Part shown: one piece after another, positions 27,597 to 36,850 of the stretch | Layout: each line of letters starts with the position of its first letter | Position numbering within the stretch: position 1 is the stretch's first letter | Origin: Clostridia bacterium | Lineage (GTDB): Bacteria; Bacillota; Clostridia; Oscillospirales; Acutalibacteraceae | NCBI GenBank assembly: GCA_017516745.1 | Contig: JAFXBF010000004.1 | Span: forward strand, 186,001-250,000 | DNA: 64,000 nt | Direction of reading: 5' to 3' | Notes under the pieces: model-generated | The model's input: only the letters and a program-made list of their open reading frames with translations | What the model was told of the DNA's origin: nothing | Database searches by the model: none | Translations under genes and position numbers: made by a program

Positions 27597-28280
27597 TTAA
27601 TAAACTATATCACCTGTTTGTGCATTGATAACCTTTTTGTAAACCGCAATGTGTGTGGTGGAAATGTGCTTGTCGATGTGCATACTTCCGAAAAACCAGC
27701 GTTTATACTCGCAGGCAGAGCTCATCTCATCGAAATAAGCGTTGAGACCCGTTATTCTTGCAGGGTTTTCGCTGTGGAGCTTCAAGAAGCTCTTGATTCG
27801 TGAGGGCGGCTCGTGGGTTACTATGTAATCCACCTTACAGCCTACCTTTTCCATATTTTCTGCTCCCTCTGCCAATTCCTCACTGCTGGGGAATTCACGG
27901 CGTGACCACGCACCGTTGTCAAACAGCATATCAATGTCGGGGCTTTCGCCGCCGCCCATTGCGAAAAATGTCTGTTTTTCAATGGAGTAAATCTGACCTC
28001 TCATAAGGTGGTAGAGGTTGCCCGAAATGTTGTGTGCCTTACCGCCGCAGAAAACGCCTACGTCATATTCGTCAAGCAGCTCAAAATTTTCGTGTGTGCC
28101 GTCAAGGAAGCAGATGTTGAATTTCTTTTTGCCGAGCTGCCTTAAAAGCTTTTCCTCTCTTGCGCTTCCGTCCCATACGAGGCCGAAGTCGCCGCAGATA
28201 ATGAGGGTGTCACCCTTTTTGAGCTTTATTGAATCAAGGCGGTCGTAATCGCCGTGTAAATCACCTGTTATATATACCAT
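27597..28280 (-). CDS. Small calcineurin-like metallophosphoesterase
   Basis: This 227-aa cytosolic protein has no signal peptide. Blocks in order are GDLHGD, CGDFG, DGTHEN (a GNHE variant), VTHEPP and GSMHID (a GHxH variant). These form the two-metal phosphoesterase site. The substrate is unknown; relatives act on nucleotides or phosphoproteins. Its start is 66 bases from the divergent carboxypeptidase gene, with AGGAGAAAG as ribosome binding site. The shared gap holds the small inverted repeat GTGTTAACAACAC (28303-28315). Confidence 0.85.
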   Translation of the reverse strand: MVYITGDLHGDYDRLDSIKLKKGDTLIICGDFGLVWDGSAREEKLLRQLGKKKFNICFLDGTHENFELLDEYDVGVFCGGKAHNISGNLYHLMRGQIYSIEKQTFFAMGGGESPDIDMLFDNGAWSRREFPSSEELAEGAENMEKVGCKVDYIVTHEPPSRIKSFLKLHSENPARITGLNAYFDEMSSACEYKRWFFGSMHIDKHISTTHIAVYKKVINAQTGDIVY

Positions 28281-28346
28281 AAAACTTTCTCCTGTTTATC
28301 GTGTGTTAACAACACTAATAATACTACATTTTATGAGGCTTTGTCT

Positions 28347-29702
28347 ATGAAAAAAGTAATAATTTTTTTGCTTTCTCTGGCGGTTATTTTTTCCTGCGTT
28401 GCGCCGATAGGCGCAAGTGCCGTCTATAACTCCTCTGTCAAGACCGAAACCGAGATATTTTATATCGAGAGTCTTGACACGGGCACGGTGCTTTTTGAAA
28501 AGAATTCCGGGAAGCAGACCTCTCCCGCTTCGCTGACTAAAATCGTCACGGCGGCTCTGACCCTCAAGCACTGCGAGGAGCTTGACACGGTAATAACCGT
28601 ACCCGAGCACTGCATCCGTGCGCTGGACGGCACGGGTAGCTCGCTTGCAGGCATCAAGGTCGGTGAGGAGATAACTGTCAGAAGCTTGCTCTACTGCCTT
28701 ATGGTCAGCAGCGCCAACGAGGCGGCAATGATACTTGCCGATTATATAGGTGAGGGCTCAATTGTAAAATTTGTCGAGATGATGAACGACCTTGCCAAAG
28801 AGGTCGGTTGTGAAAATACACATTTTGCCAATCCCCACGGTCTTGACGAAGAGGGTCACTACTCGTGCGCCAAGGATATGGCAAAGCTCACAAAATACGC
28901 TATGAGCTTCCCTGTTTTCAACGAGATAAGCTCAACCAAGGAATATACGCTTCCTGCAACAAATATGAACCCGGAGCGTAAAATCCGCACAACGAATTTC
29001 CTTTTGCTCAGCGGCTACAGAGAGTACTACCTTGAAGAAGCCAAGGGCATCAAAACCGGCTCCACAACAAAGGCAGGCAAGTGCGTTATCACTACCGCCA
29101 CCAAAAACGGCTACAGCTACCTTGCCGTTGCAATGAAAGCACCTTTTTACGATTACGATAAGGACGGCTACGATGAAAACTTTGCCTTTATGGATACAAA
29201 GGCAATGCTTGAGTGGACGTTTGACAATATCAAGCTCAAAACAGTTACAGACCCTTCGCAGATTATTACGGTTGCAAAGGTCAACTACGCCTGGGGCGTT
29301 GACCATGTCCGCCTTGTACCAAAGGAAGAATGCTTTGCGCTTGTACCTGTCGGCGTTGATGCAGGCAGCGTGCTGGTCGAGCCCGTAAAGGACAGCCTGC
29401 CCGAGTCTGTTGATGCTCCGCTCAAAAAGGGTGACGAGGTCTGCGAGGCGGTTGTTACCTACGCAGGCGAGGAAATTGCAAGAGTAAAGCTCGTTGCGGC
29501 AGAGGATATAGACCGCAGCATCATACTCTTTGTTACGGGTAAGCTCGGCGACCTTGCAAAAACAACGGGCTTCAAGATTTTTGCGATTATTCTTGCAGCC
29601 GTGATTGTTTTCCTTATCGTTGCAAACATCTATGTTAACAAAAACCGCAGACGCAGAAGAATCAGGGTAGTAAACTACCGTGACATAAACACAAGGAGGT
29701 AA
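28347..29702 (+). CDS. Serine-type D-Ala-D-Ala carboxypeptidase (PBP5-like)
   Basis: This 451-aa protein has a signal peptide (residues 1-25), a peptidase S11 domain with SLTK at 62-65, SAN at 122-124 and KTG at 236-238, a C-terminal beta domain, and an unusual C-terminal TM helix (about 408-430) followed by a basic tail (NKNRRRRRIR). It trims the terminal D-Ala of peptidoglycan stems outside the membrane. ATG at 28347 is preferred over an in-frame TTG at 28341 because GAGG lies at 28335-28338. Confidence 0.92.
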   Translation: MKKVIIFLLSLAVIFSCVAPIGASAVYNSSVKTETEIFYIESLDTGTVLFEKNSGKQTSPASLTKIVTAALTLKHCEELDTVITVPEHCIRALDGTGSSLAGIKVGEEITVRSLLYCLMVSSANEAAMILADYIGEGSIVKFVEMMNDLAKEVGCENTHFANPHGLDEEGHYSCAKDMAKLTKYAMSFPVFNEISSTKEYTLPATNMNPERKIRTTNFLLLSGYREYYLEEAKGIKTGSTTKAGKCVITTATKNGYSYLAVAMKAPFYDYDKDGYDENFAFMDTKAMLEWTFDNIKLKTVTDPSQIITVAKVNYAWGVDHVRLVPKEECFALVPVGVDAGSVLVEPVKDSLPESVDAPLKKGDEVCEAVVTYAGEEIARVKLVAAEDIDRSIILFVTGKLGDLAKTTGFKIFAIILAAVIVFLIVANIYVNKNRRRRRIRVVNYRDINTRR

Positions 29703-29706
29703 AAAT

Positions 29707-32700
29707 ATGCTTACACCGAAACTCGGCGTACTCAAGGATATGTACAACCAGCTTCGCAAGTACTGTGCTTTATATAAGGCAGACCTGCCCGTATGGTCGT
29801 ACACCCACGCAATGTTTGAAGCAGGCAACTACACACCCGAAGAAGACAGAGGAGAAATGGCTCTCGGTCAGCACTGGTCAACAGGCTATGATGAGGCTCA
29901 CTTTTTCCGCACCGCATTCACCGTGCCCGAAGAGATGGCAGGTAAGGAGCTCCGCCTTGAATTTTTCATCGGCGGCGAAAGCCTTGTAAAAATCAACGGC
30001 AAGTTCTGCGGTTCGGTTTCCTCTTCAAAATATGCCCCCGAAAGAGGCACTATTGTCCTCAAGGATACCTTCAACGCAGGCGATGTTCTCAACATCGAGC
30101 TTGAATCCGCCGTCAACTCAATGGAATTCTGCGATGCCGCAATGGACGGCGCAAAAAGTATGGAGTACACCTTCTCCACAGCCTATGTCTGGGTTGCGGA
30201 TGAGGCTTGCGAAGGCTACTGGTACGACCTTGAGGTTGCTTTCCAGGCGCTTGAATTCATCAAGGATGAGCATATTTATTCCCTCGTTTATTCCGCAATA
30301 GACGACAGCTTACATATTGTCGATTACGATTTTGACGAGCCTGAGGTACGCAAATCCATTGCCGAGGCACGCAAACTCTACCTTGAAAAGCTCGCAAAAA
30401 TCCCGTGGTCAGCAACCTCAAAGGTTATCTTCACGGGTCACAGCCACATTGACGTTGCGTGGCTGTGGAGAATTCAGGAGAGTATCCGCAAGAGTGCAAG
30501 AACCTTCTCCAACGTTGTAACTCTTATGGATAAGTACCCCGAAATGACCTTCGGTCAGAGCCAGGCCGTGCTTTACGATATGGTAAAGAAGCACTACCCC
30601 GAGCTTTACGAAATGATTAAGGAAAAGGTTGCCAACAACCAGTGGGATATCTGCGGTAACGTATGGGTCGAGGCTGACACAAACGTGGCTTCCGGTGAGG
30701 CACTTATCCGTCAGGTGCTCTACGGTACGGAGTTCTTCAAGAACGAATTCGGCAAGGTTTCCAAGACCTACTGGCTGCCCGACTGCTTCGGCTTTACCTG
30801 GGCGTTGCCGCAGATTATCAAGCGCTGCGGTATGACAAACTTCATCACCTCAAAGCTTTCCTATAACGATACAAACAAGTTCCCGTTCAATATGTTCCGT
30901 TGGCAGGGTAACGACGGCACACAGGTTATGGCTCACATGATGCACCCCGGCTACAACGGTGTATTCTCTGTCAGCGAGCTTATGACCTCCGACCGTGAGT
31001 GTAACAACAAGGAGCAGCTTGACACCGCCATGCAGATGTACGGCTACGGCGACGGTGGCGGCGGCCCCACAAACTGGATGCTCGAAAGAGGCAAGCGTTT
31101 GCAGAACTTCCCCGGCCTTCCGCAGGCACACATAGGCCACGTTGACGATTTCTTTGCTATCACGGCAGAAAAGAAGGAAGAGCTCCCCGTCTGGAACGGC
31201 GAAATGTATTACGAAAACCACAGAGGTACATTCACAAGCCAGCACTTTGTAAAGAAGAACAACCGCCGTGGCGAATACGCAATCGAGCGTAACGAAATGC
31301 TTAACGTTCTTGCAGAAAAGCTCTGCGGCGTTGCATATCAGAAGGAAAAAATCGAAACTGCGTGGAAGTGCCTTCTCACAAACCAGTTTCACGATATTCT
31401 CCCCGGTACTTCAATTCACGAGGTATTTGAGGATTGCAAGAAGGAATATGCTCTTCTTCGCAAGATGAACAGAGAGCTCAAGAACGAGCTTCTCAACGCT
31501 CTTAACGCAACAGTCAAGACAGAAGGTGACAGCATTATCTGCTGGAATCTTGTAAGCGTTGAAAACGCTATGCCCGTCAAGCTCAATGTTGAGTCTGATA
31601 AACTCGTTCCTCTCGGCAAGGACGGCAAGGCTCTGCCCTGCGTATTTGAGAAGAAGGAAAACGGCTACCTTCTCACCTTTACTCCCGATGAGCCTCTGCC
31701 TGCCTTCGGCTGCAAGGTATTTGCACTGGGCGAAAATACGGCAGATTACGATGCTGTTACAGCAACCGCAACCGTGCTTGAAAACAGCAAAATCAAGGCT
31801 GTATTCGACGAAAACGGCGTAATCACAAGCATTTATGACAAGGTTAACGACAGAGAATCTCTTGACGGCAAGGGTAACCTGCTCACGGTTTCGCTTGACA
31901 AGTGTATTCACGAAACTGCGTGGAACCTTGAAATCAACTACAAGAAAAAGGTATGGACACTTGACGAGGCTGAGAGCATCAAGGTGCTTGAATCCAACGC
32001 ACAGCGTGGCGTAATCGAAATCGTCCGCAAGTTCCACAAGTCCGCAATCACACAGAAGATTATCCTCAACCGTGACAGCGATATGCTTCTTTTCGACACA
32101 ACGGTTGACTGGCACGAGAGCGACAAGGTGCTTAAGGCAGAGTTCAATGTTGCAATCATTGACACAGAGGCTACCTACAACATTGCTCACGGTGCAATCA
32201 AACGCCCGACACACTGGAACACAAGCTTCGACTACACCCGTTTCGAGGTTGCCGCACACAAGTGGGCAGACCTTTCCGAGGGCGGCTACGGCGTCAGCCT
32301 TCTCAACGACTGCAAGTACGGCTATGATATCCACAATTCCCGTATGAGACTTACTCTTATGCGTGCACCGACCTGCCCCGACAGAACAGGCGACCACGGC
32401 ATCAGCACCTTTGTTTACGCCTACTATCCGCATAAGAACGGCTGGCAGGATGCCGAAACAGTCAAGAACGGTCTTTGTCTCAATGTTCCTCCCGTTGCAA
32501 GAGTTGCAGGCAAGCAGGATGGCGCAATCGAAAGCGGCAGCAGCTTCCTCACCGTTGAGGGCGGCAGTTTCACCGTTGATTGTATCAAGAACGCACAGGA
32601 CGGCAGAGGCATCATCATCCGTATTGCCGAGGAAGAACGCCGCAGAGGCAAGGGCAAGGTTACCTGGAAGCTCGGCGGTAAAACCGTTACCGAGTGTAAT

Positions 32701-32796
32701 ATGATTGAAGAGGACGAAACCCCCGTAGCTTTCGACGGCGAAACCTTCGAGTTCACATATAAGCCGTTTGAAGTAAAGACATTCAGAATTTATTAA
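29707..32796 (+). CDS. Alpha-mannosidase, glycoside hydrolase family 38
   Basis: This 1029-aa retaining mannosidase has metal ligands in GHSHIDVAWLW (H245, H247, D249) and the nucleophile D359 in YWLPDCFGFTWALPQ. The order of domains is an N-terminal beta part, the catalytic barrel, a three-helix bundle and C-terminal beta domains, giving the usual length of about 1000 residues. No signal peptide is seen, so it acts in the cytosol on imported mannosides or N-glycan fragments. It follows the carboxypeptidase by 4 bases with AAGGAGG between them. A terminator follows. Confidence 0.93.
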   Translation: MLTPKLGVLKDMYNQLRKYCALYKADLPVWSYTHAMFEAGNYTPEEDRGEMALGQHWSTGYDEAHFFRTAFTVPEEMAGKELRLEFFIGGESLVKINGKFCGSVSSSKYAPERGTIVLKDTFNAGDVLNIELESAVNSMEFCDAAMDGAKSMEYTFSTAYVWVADEACEGYWYDLEVAFQALEFIKDEHIYSLVYSAIDDSLHIVDYDFDEPEVRKSIAEARKLYLEKLAKIPWSATSKVIFTGHSHIDVAWLWRIQESIRKSARTFSNVVTLMDKYPEMTFGQSQAVLYDMVKKHYPELYEMIKEKVANNQWDICGNVWVEADTNVASGEALIRQVLYGTEFFKNEFGKVSKTYWLPDCFGFTWALPQIIKRCGMTNFITSKLSYNDTNKFPFNMFRWQGNDGTQVMAHMMHPGYNGVFSVSELMTSDRECNNKEQLDTAMQMYGYGDGGGGPTNWMLERGKRLQNFPGLPQAHIGHVDDFFAITAEKKEELPVWNGEMYYENHRGTFTSQHFVKKNNRRGEYAIERNEMLNVLAEKLCGVAYQKEKIETAWKCLLTNQFHDILPGTSIHEVFEDCKKEYALLRKMNRELKNELLNALNATVKTEGDSIICWNLVSVENAMPVKLNVESDKLVPLGKDGKALPCVFEKKENGYLLTFTPDEPLPAFGCKVFALGENTADYDAVTATATVLENSKIKAVFDENGVITSIYDKVNDRESLDGKGNLLTVSLDKCIHETAWNLEINYKKKVWTLDEAESIKVLESNAQRGVIEIVRKFHKSAITQKIILNRDSDMLLFDTTVDWHESDKVLKAEFNVAIIDTEATYNIAHGAIKRPTHWNTSFDYTRFEVAAHKWADLSEGGYGVSLLNDCKYGYDIHNSRMRLTLMRAPTCPDRTGDHGISTFVYAYYPHKNGWQDAETVKNGLCLNVPPVARVAGKQDGAIESGSSFLTVEGGSFTVDCIKNAQDGRGIIIRIAEEERRRGKGKVTWKLGGKTVTECNMIEEDETPVAFDGETFEFTYKPFEVKTFRIY

Positions 32797-32802
32797 TCGA
32801 TA

Positions 32803-32850
32803 AAAAATCCCAATCATTTTTGTGATTATCAAAATTGATTGGGATTTTTC
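32803..32850 (+). terminator. Rho-independent terminator after the alpha-mannosidase gene
   Basis: AAAAATCCCAATCA (32803-32816) pairs with TGATTGGGATTTTT (32836-32849), a 14-bp stem with T tails on both strands. Confidence 0.88.
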
Positions 32851-32925
32851 AAGAAGAATTAACGATTTATTAATTTTGTTGTTAATTCTTCTTGAAGAAC
32901 AGTTCAAACTCTAATAAAATCGTTA
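32849..32925. repeat. Nested inverted repeats upstream of the AlbA-type gene
   Basis: TCAAGAAGAATTAAC (32849-32863) is perfectly inverted at 32881-32895 (GTTAATTCTTCTTGA). A second pair, TTAACGATTTATTA (from about 32859) and TAATAAAATCGTTAA (about 32912-32926), overlaps it with one mismatch. The direct motif CAGTTCAA occurs twice after it. The array lies just upstream of the promoter at 32972 and may be an insertion-element end or a regulator site. Confidence 0.6.
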
Positions 32926-32971
32926 ATCATTAAATGAAATCAGTTCAAGATTTAACAAAAGATATTAATTC

Positions 32972-33000
32972 TTGACTTTTTAATTAATTTTGCGTATAAT
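32972..33000 (+). promoter_or_regulatory. Promoter of the AlbA/HATPase gene
   Basis: TTGACT (32972-32977) and TATAAT (32995-33000) are separated by 17 bases, 30 bases before the start at 33031. Confidence 0.8.
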
Positions 33001-33030
33001 AAGAACAATAATTCATAGGAGAAAATGTTA

Positions 33031-34458
33031 ATGCAAGCAGAAACTCTTGAAAAAATTGTTATAAACACGAAAGCGCTGAAAGCCGAAACACAGACTATTG
33101 AATTGAAATCTGCAACGCATGGCTGTCCCACAAGATTGTTTGATACTCTTTCATCCTTCTCCAATCAAGATGAAGGCGGCATTATTATTTTTGGTGTTGA
33201 CGAAGCAGATAATTACGCAATTAAAGGTGTATATGATGCGCAGGATCTTCAAAAGAGAGTAACTGAGCAGTGTAAGCAAATGGAGCCGTCTGTTCGTGCT
33301 TTGTTTACTGTATGTGAGATTGACGGAAATACCGTTGTTTCTGCCGAAATTCCCGGAGTAGATATTTCCGAACGACCTGTCTTTTATAAAGGTGTAGGCA
33401 GAATTAAAGGTTCTTATGTTCGTGTTGGTGAATCTGATGAGCTGATGAGTGAGTATGAGATATACAGCTATGAGGCGTTTCGTAAGAGAACCCGTGATGA
33501 CATTCGCATTGTTGAGAATGCTAAACTCAATATGATTGATAAAAAGCGAATGAATGATTATCTTGCTGCAGTTAAAAGCGAGCGAAAGAATCTTGCGGAT
33601 AATGTTTCCGAAGAAGAAATTATGGAACTGATGGGTATTACGAATGATGGTGCACCGACTCTTGCAGGATTGATGACTTTTTCAAAATATCCTCAAGCCT
33701 ACTTCCCACAGCTCTGTATTACCGCAGTTTCTCTGCCCGGAACTGAACAAGGAACAGTTGGTGATGATGGGGAACGTTTTATAGATAACAAACGAATTAC
33801 CGGTGCAATTCCCGATATGCTTGAAGAAGCGGTTGAGTTTGTCCGAAAAAACAGCCGAACAAAAACGATTATAAATGAAAACGGAATCCGTGCAGATAAG
33901 CCTGAATATCCGATAAAAGCTGTTCGAGAAGCAATTCTCAATGCGTTGGTGCATCGGGATTATAGCGTTCACACAGAAAATGTTCCTATTCGCATAGAAA
34001 TGTATCGTGATCGTATGGAAATTATCAATAGTGGAGGGCTATACGGGAAAATCTCCATAGATGCGCTCGGTAAGGTTAGACCCGAAACAAGAAATGCTGC
34101 ACTGGCAAATATACTTGAACTTTTGAATGTAACCGAAAACAGATACTCCGGCATTCCTACTATGCGCAGTGAATTTGCAAATGCAGGACTTCCTGCACCG
34201 TTATTTTCGGTTGTGCACGGAGAATTTAAGGTTGTTATGAAGAATGGCTTATTTGCAACAGAAGCCAAAGCCGCAGATTCTTTGACAGAGTTTTGCACTA
34301 TACCACGAACAAGAGCAGAAATTGTCACTTTCGTGGGTAAGTCAAAAAATTATGTGATGTCCCAGATTGTTGCTCCGCTTGTCGAAAGCGGAAAATTAAA
34401 AATGACTATGCCTGATAAACCTAAAAGTTCAAATCAAAGGTTTGTAAAGGCAGAGTAA
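33031..34458 (+). CDS. AlbA_2-domain protein with HATPase_c-like domain, putative regulator
   Basis: This 475-aa protein has an N-terminal AlbA_2/Schlafen-like nucleic-acid domain (about residues 15-130; IELKSA, LSSFSNQDEGGIIIFGVDE, YVRVGESDELMSEYE), an ATP-binding GHKL-like C-terminal region (VREAILNALVHRDYS, RMEIINSGGLYG) and a winged-helix tail. Such proteins are called transcriptional regulators but are poorly studied. ATG 33031 has AGGAGA at correct spacing; ATG 33025 is too close. Codon use is AT-richer than in both neighbours and the gene is flanked by terminators and inverted repeats, which suggests lateral gain. Confidence 0.85.
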   Translation: MQAETLEKIVINTKALKAETQTIELKSATHGCPTRLFDTLSSFSNQDEGGIIIFGVDEADNYAIKGVYDAQDLQKRVTEQCKQMEPSVRALFTVCEIDGNTVVSAEIPGVDISERPVFYKGVGRIKGSYVRVGESDELMSEYEIYSYEAFRKRTRDDIRIVENAKLNMIDKKRMNDYLAAVKSERKNLADNVSEEEIMELMGITNDGAPTLAGLMTFSKYPQAYFPQLCITAVSLPGTEQGTVGDDGERFIDNKRITGAIPDMLEEAVEFVRKNSRTKTIINENGIRADKPEYPIKAVREAILNALVHRDYSVHTENVPIRIEMYRDRMEIINSGGLYGKISIDALGKVRPETRNAALANILELLNVTENRYSGIPTMRSEFANAGLPAPLFSVVHGEFKVVMKNGLFATEAKAADSLTEFCTIPRTRAEIVTFVGKSKNYVMSQIVAPLVESGKLKMTMPDKPKSSNQRFVKAE

Positions 34459-34481
34459 TTTTATAGTTGGATGAATAAAGC

Positions 34482-34525
34482 AAACCCCTTGACCGACAGT
34501 TTTTACTGAAAGTCAAGGGGTTTTG
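34482..34525. terminator. Bidirectional terminator between convergent genes
   Basis: AAACCCCTTGAC (34482-34493) pairs with GTCAAGGGGTTTT (34512-34524), with T-rich flanks on both strands. It serves the AlbA-type gene (plus) and the permease gene (minus). Confidence 0.92.
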
Positions 34526-34536
34526 TTTATATGCTT

Positions 34537-35907
34537 TTATTTAAGTGCTTTCTTTTCCTTCGAGAATATCATACCGAAGGCCATGACTACTGCGAAGATG
34601 ATGAGGTAGCCGATAACGAATTTCTGGTGAGAAAATACAGTTGCAACCATCATAAAGCAGCAGCCGATAATGGCTATTGCGGGTGCAAGGAAGCGCTTTG
34701 AAATGCCTGCATCCTTGATTTTGAAGAGCATCATAAAGAAAATCGGGATATAGAGAGCGTAGCTTGTAACGATGGGAAGCTCCGTCGGGTCAAAGGCGAA
34801 GATACCCCAGCTTGAGCCGAAGGAGGAAAACTGTGAGCAGTAGAAGAATACGAGCCACACAATGCACATCAGAAGGCCGAGCGTAGCGGAGCTGGGAGCC
34901 ATATTTGTTGCCTTGTCAACCTGTGCGAAAACGTAAGGCTTGGGGCCTTCGTTACGGGCTGCAAGTGCGTACATACCTCTTGAGCAGGCAAGGGTCAGGC
35001 CGTTGAGTGTGCCGAAGCAGGAAATTACAACGAAAACGAAAACTGCCGTTCCGCCGATTTTGCCGAATACAGCCTCGAAGGCAAGCCTTGCGCCTGTTTC
35101 GCCGCCCTGCATCATTTCGGCGTTGGTGATGCCGCCTGCAAGACCTACATAGTAGAGAATGTAGACGATAATAACTGCAAGTGAGCCGAAAACGAGTGCA
35201 CGGGGAAGGTTTTTCTTTGCGTCCTTAAGCTCTGCGTTGATTGTTGTTGCAACAATCCAGCCGTCGTAGGCAAAGGCTGTTGCACATATTGCGGTGAAGA
35301 GGGCAGGGCCTGTCTGTACTTCGTTGACAATTGTCGTGAAGTTTTCAACCGTGTAGCCCTTTGTCAGACCGTAAATTGTGCCGACAATAGCCATAAGGAA
35401 AAGGGGAATGAGCTTGATTATAGTTGTGGAAACCTGCACCTTACCTGCAATAATGGGGGAAAGCAGGTTGATTGCAAAGCTGAATATCAGGTAAAATGCG
35501 GCAACGGTCATACAAAGACCGCCCGTGATATCCGCCCGGTCGTTGAACAAGAGCACGCAGGTGTAGCGTGCGGTTACCCAAGCGAGCGCCATAGTCAAGC
35601 AGGGGTAGTAGATAATCGAGGTGAACCAGCCGATAAAGTAGGCGTACTTCTTGCCGACAAGTGATTCTGCGTAGTCAACAAGACCGTTGACCTTTTCAAT
35701 TCTGTTTGCAAGGATTGAAAAAGCGTATGCGCAGGCAAGCATAATCAGACCGCCTGCTATCCACGCAAGGATACCGAGCTTGAGGTTACCGCCTGTTGCG
35801 GAAAGGATTTTTTCTGCCTTGAAGAAAACACCGCTGCCGATTACGACACCCGTAACCATTGCGATGGCGGTCATAAGACCGTACTTTTTTTTCATTGTTG
35901 TTGCCAT
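34537..35907 (-). CDS. APC-superfamily amino acid permease
   Basis: This 456-aa protein has about twelve TM helices and the APC pattern MVTGVVIGSGVFFKAEKIL in TM1 and AFAYDGWIVATTINAELKDAKKNLPRA (split across TM6 and the following loop). It probably imports or exchanges amino acids; the substrate cannot be told. It lies 30 bases downstream of ribF on the same strand with CGGAGTG as ribosome binding site, so it is probably the last gene of the translation-factor operon. A strong terminator follows. Confidence 0.9.
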   Translation of the reverse strand: MATTMKKKYGLMTAIAMVTGVVIGSGVFFKAEKILSATGGNLKLGILAWIAGGLIMLACAYAFSILANRIEKVNGLVDYAESLVGKKYAYFIGWFTSIIYYPCLTMALAWVTARYTCVLLFNDRADITGGLCMTVAAFYLIFSFAINLLSPIIAGKVQVSTTIIKLIPLFLMAIVGTIYGLTKGYTVENFTTIVNEVQTGPALFTAICATAFAYDGWIVATTINAELKDAKKNLPRALVFGSLAVIIVYILYYVGLAGGITNAEMMQGGETGARLAFEAVFGKIGGTAVFVFVVISCFGTLNGLTLACSRGMYALAARNEGPKPYVFAQVDKATNMAPSSATLGLLMCIVWLVFFYCSQFSSFGSSWGIFAFDPTELPIVTSYALYIPIFFMMLFKIKDAGISKRFLAPAIAIIGCCFMMVATVFSHQKFVIGYLIIFAVVMAFGMIFSKEKKALK

Positions 35908-35937
35908 ATTATCACTCCGTTTTATTTGGTTTGGAGA

Positions 35938-36795
35938 TTATGCTTTGTCTTTGCTCAATTGCTCTTTGAGCTCGTCAAGCGAGGAGAATTTTCTTTCGCC
36001 TCGTTTGTAGGAAAGAAGCCTGACCTCTATAGTTTTGCCGTAGAGGTCGCCGTTGTAATCAATAATGTGTGTTTCGCTGCGCTGCTCGTCGTTTTCAAAG
36101 GACGGGCGGCGGCCGATATTTGTAACCGAGCGCAGCCATTTTCCGTCAATTTCAGCTTCGGACGAGTAAACGCCGTATTTCGGGACTATGAGCTCTTCGG
36201 GGAAAAGCTGATTAATCGTAGGACAGTCAAGCAGTCTGCCGATTTTGTCGCCGTGCACAACCCGGAGCGTATAGCCGAAGGCTCTGCCGAGCATGGCGTT
36301 TGCTTTTTCAATTTCGCCGTTTTCGAGTGCGCTTCTGATTCTTGTCGAGCTTATGGGTAAGCCCTCGTATTCCACCGCCTCACTTGCGCAAAAGGCAATG
36401 CCTTCTGCCTTGCAAAGGCTTTCAAGCAGGGTGCTGTCGCCTCTGCCGTCCTTGCCGAAACGGTAGTTGAAGCCGCAGCTTAAGGCGCCTGCGTTGAGCT
36501 TTTTAATTATTATATCCTCAAAAAAGCGCTCAGGCTCATAATCTTTAATTTTAAGAAAATCAATTTTAACAACCTCGACGCCCATTTCACTGAGCAGCTT
36601 TTCCTTTTCGCTGTCGGTGATAAGTGCCTTGTGCGGTGTAAAGCCCTCCACATTGCAGGGCAAGGGGTCAAGCAGCAGCACGCAGGGCTTAAACCCATGC
36701 CGTGACATTGCGGCCGCATTTTCGATTACGGCGGTGTGTCCCTTGTGAAGGCCGTCAAAATTGCCTAAGGCAACAGCCCTTTTAATTTCAGCCAT
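35938..36795 (-). CDS. ribF: Bifunctional riboflavin kinase/FAD synthetase
   Basis: This 285-aa protein has an N-terminal nucleotidyltransferase domain (ALGNFDGLHKGH, ISSTRIRSALENG) and a C-terminal riboflavin kinase domain (RVVHGDKIGRLLDCPTINQ, GVYSSEAEIDGKW, THIIDYNGDLYGK). It makes FMN and then FAD. The gene comes after truB, the common order in Firmicutes. Confidence 0.94.
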   Translation of the reverse strand: MAEIKRAVALGNFDGLHKGHTAVIENAAAMSRHGFKPCVLLLDPLPCNVEGFTPHKALITDSEKEKLLSEMGVEVVKIDFLKIKDYEPERFFEDIIIKKLNAGALSCGFNYRFGKDGRGDSTLLESLCKAEGIAFCASEAVEYEGLPISSTRIRSALENGEIEKANAMLGRAFGYTLRVVHGDKIGRLLDCPTINQLFPEELIVPKYGVYSSEAEIDGKWLRSVTNIGRRPSFENDEQRSETHIIDYNGDLYGKTIEVRLLSYKRGERKFSSLDELKEQLSKDKA

Positions 36796-36850
36796 ATTTT
36801 ATACCTTAAAAGAATAATAGTATAAGTCAGTTAGGATTATTTTTGCCATC

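Noticed and set aside
28932-29828. A 298-codon minus-strand open frame opposite the carboxypeptidase gene
   Set aside because: It is antisense to SxxK/SxN/KTG-bearing sequence and has no family likeness.
31411-32907. A 498-codon minus-strand open frame opposite the alpha-mannosidase gene
   Set aside because: It is the antisense shadow of a clear GH38 gene with strong codon bias, has Cys/Val-rich low-sense composition and no ribosome binding site.
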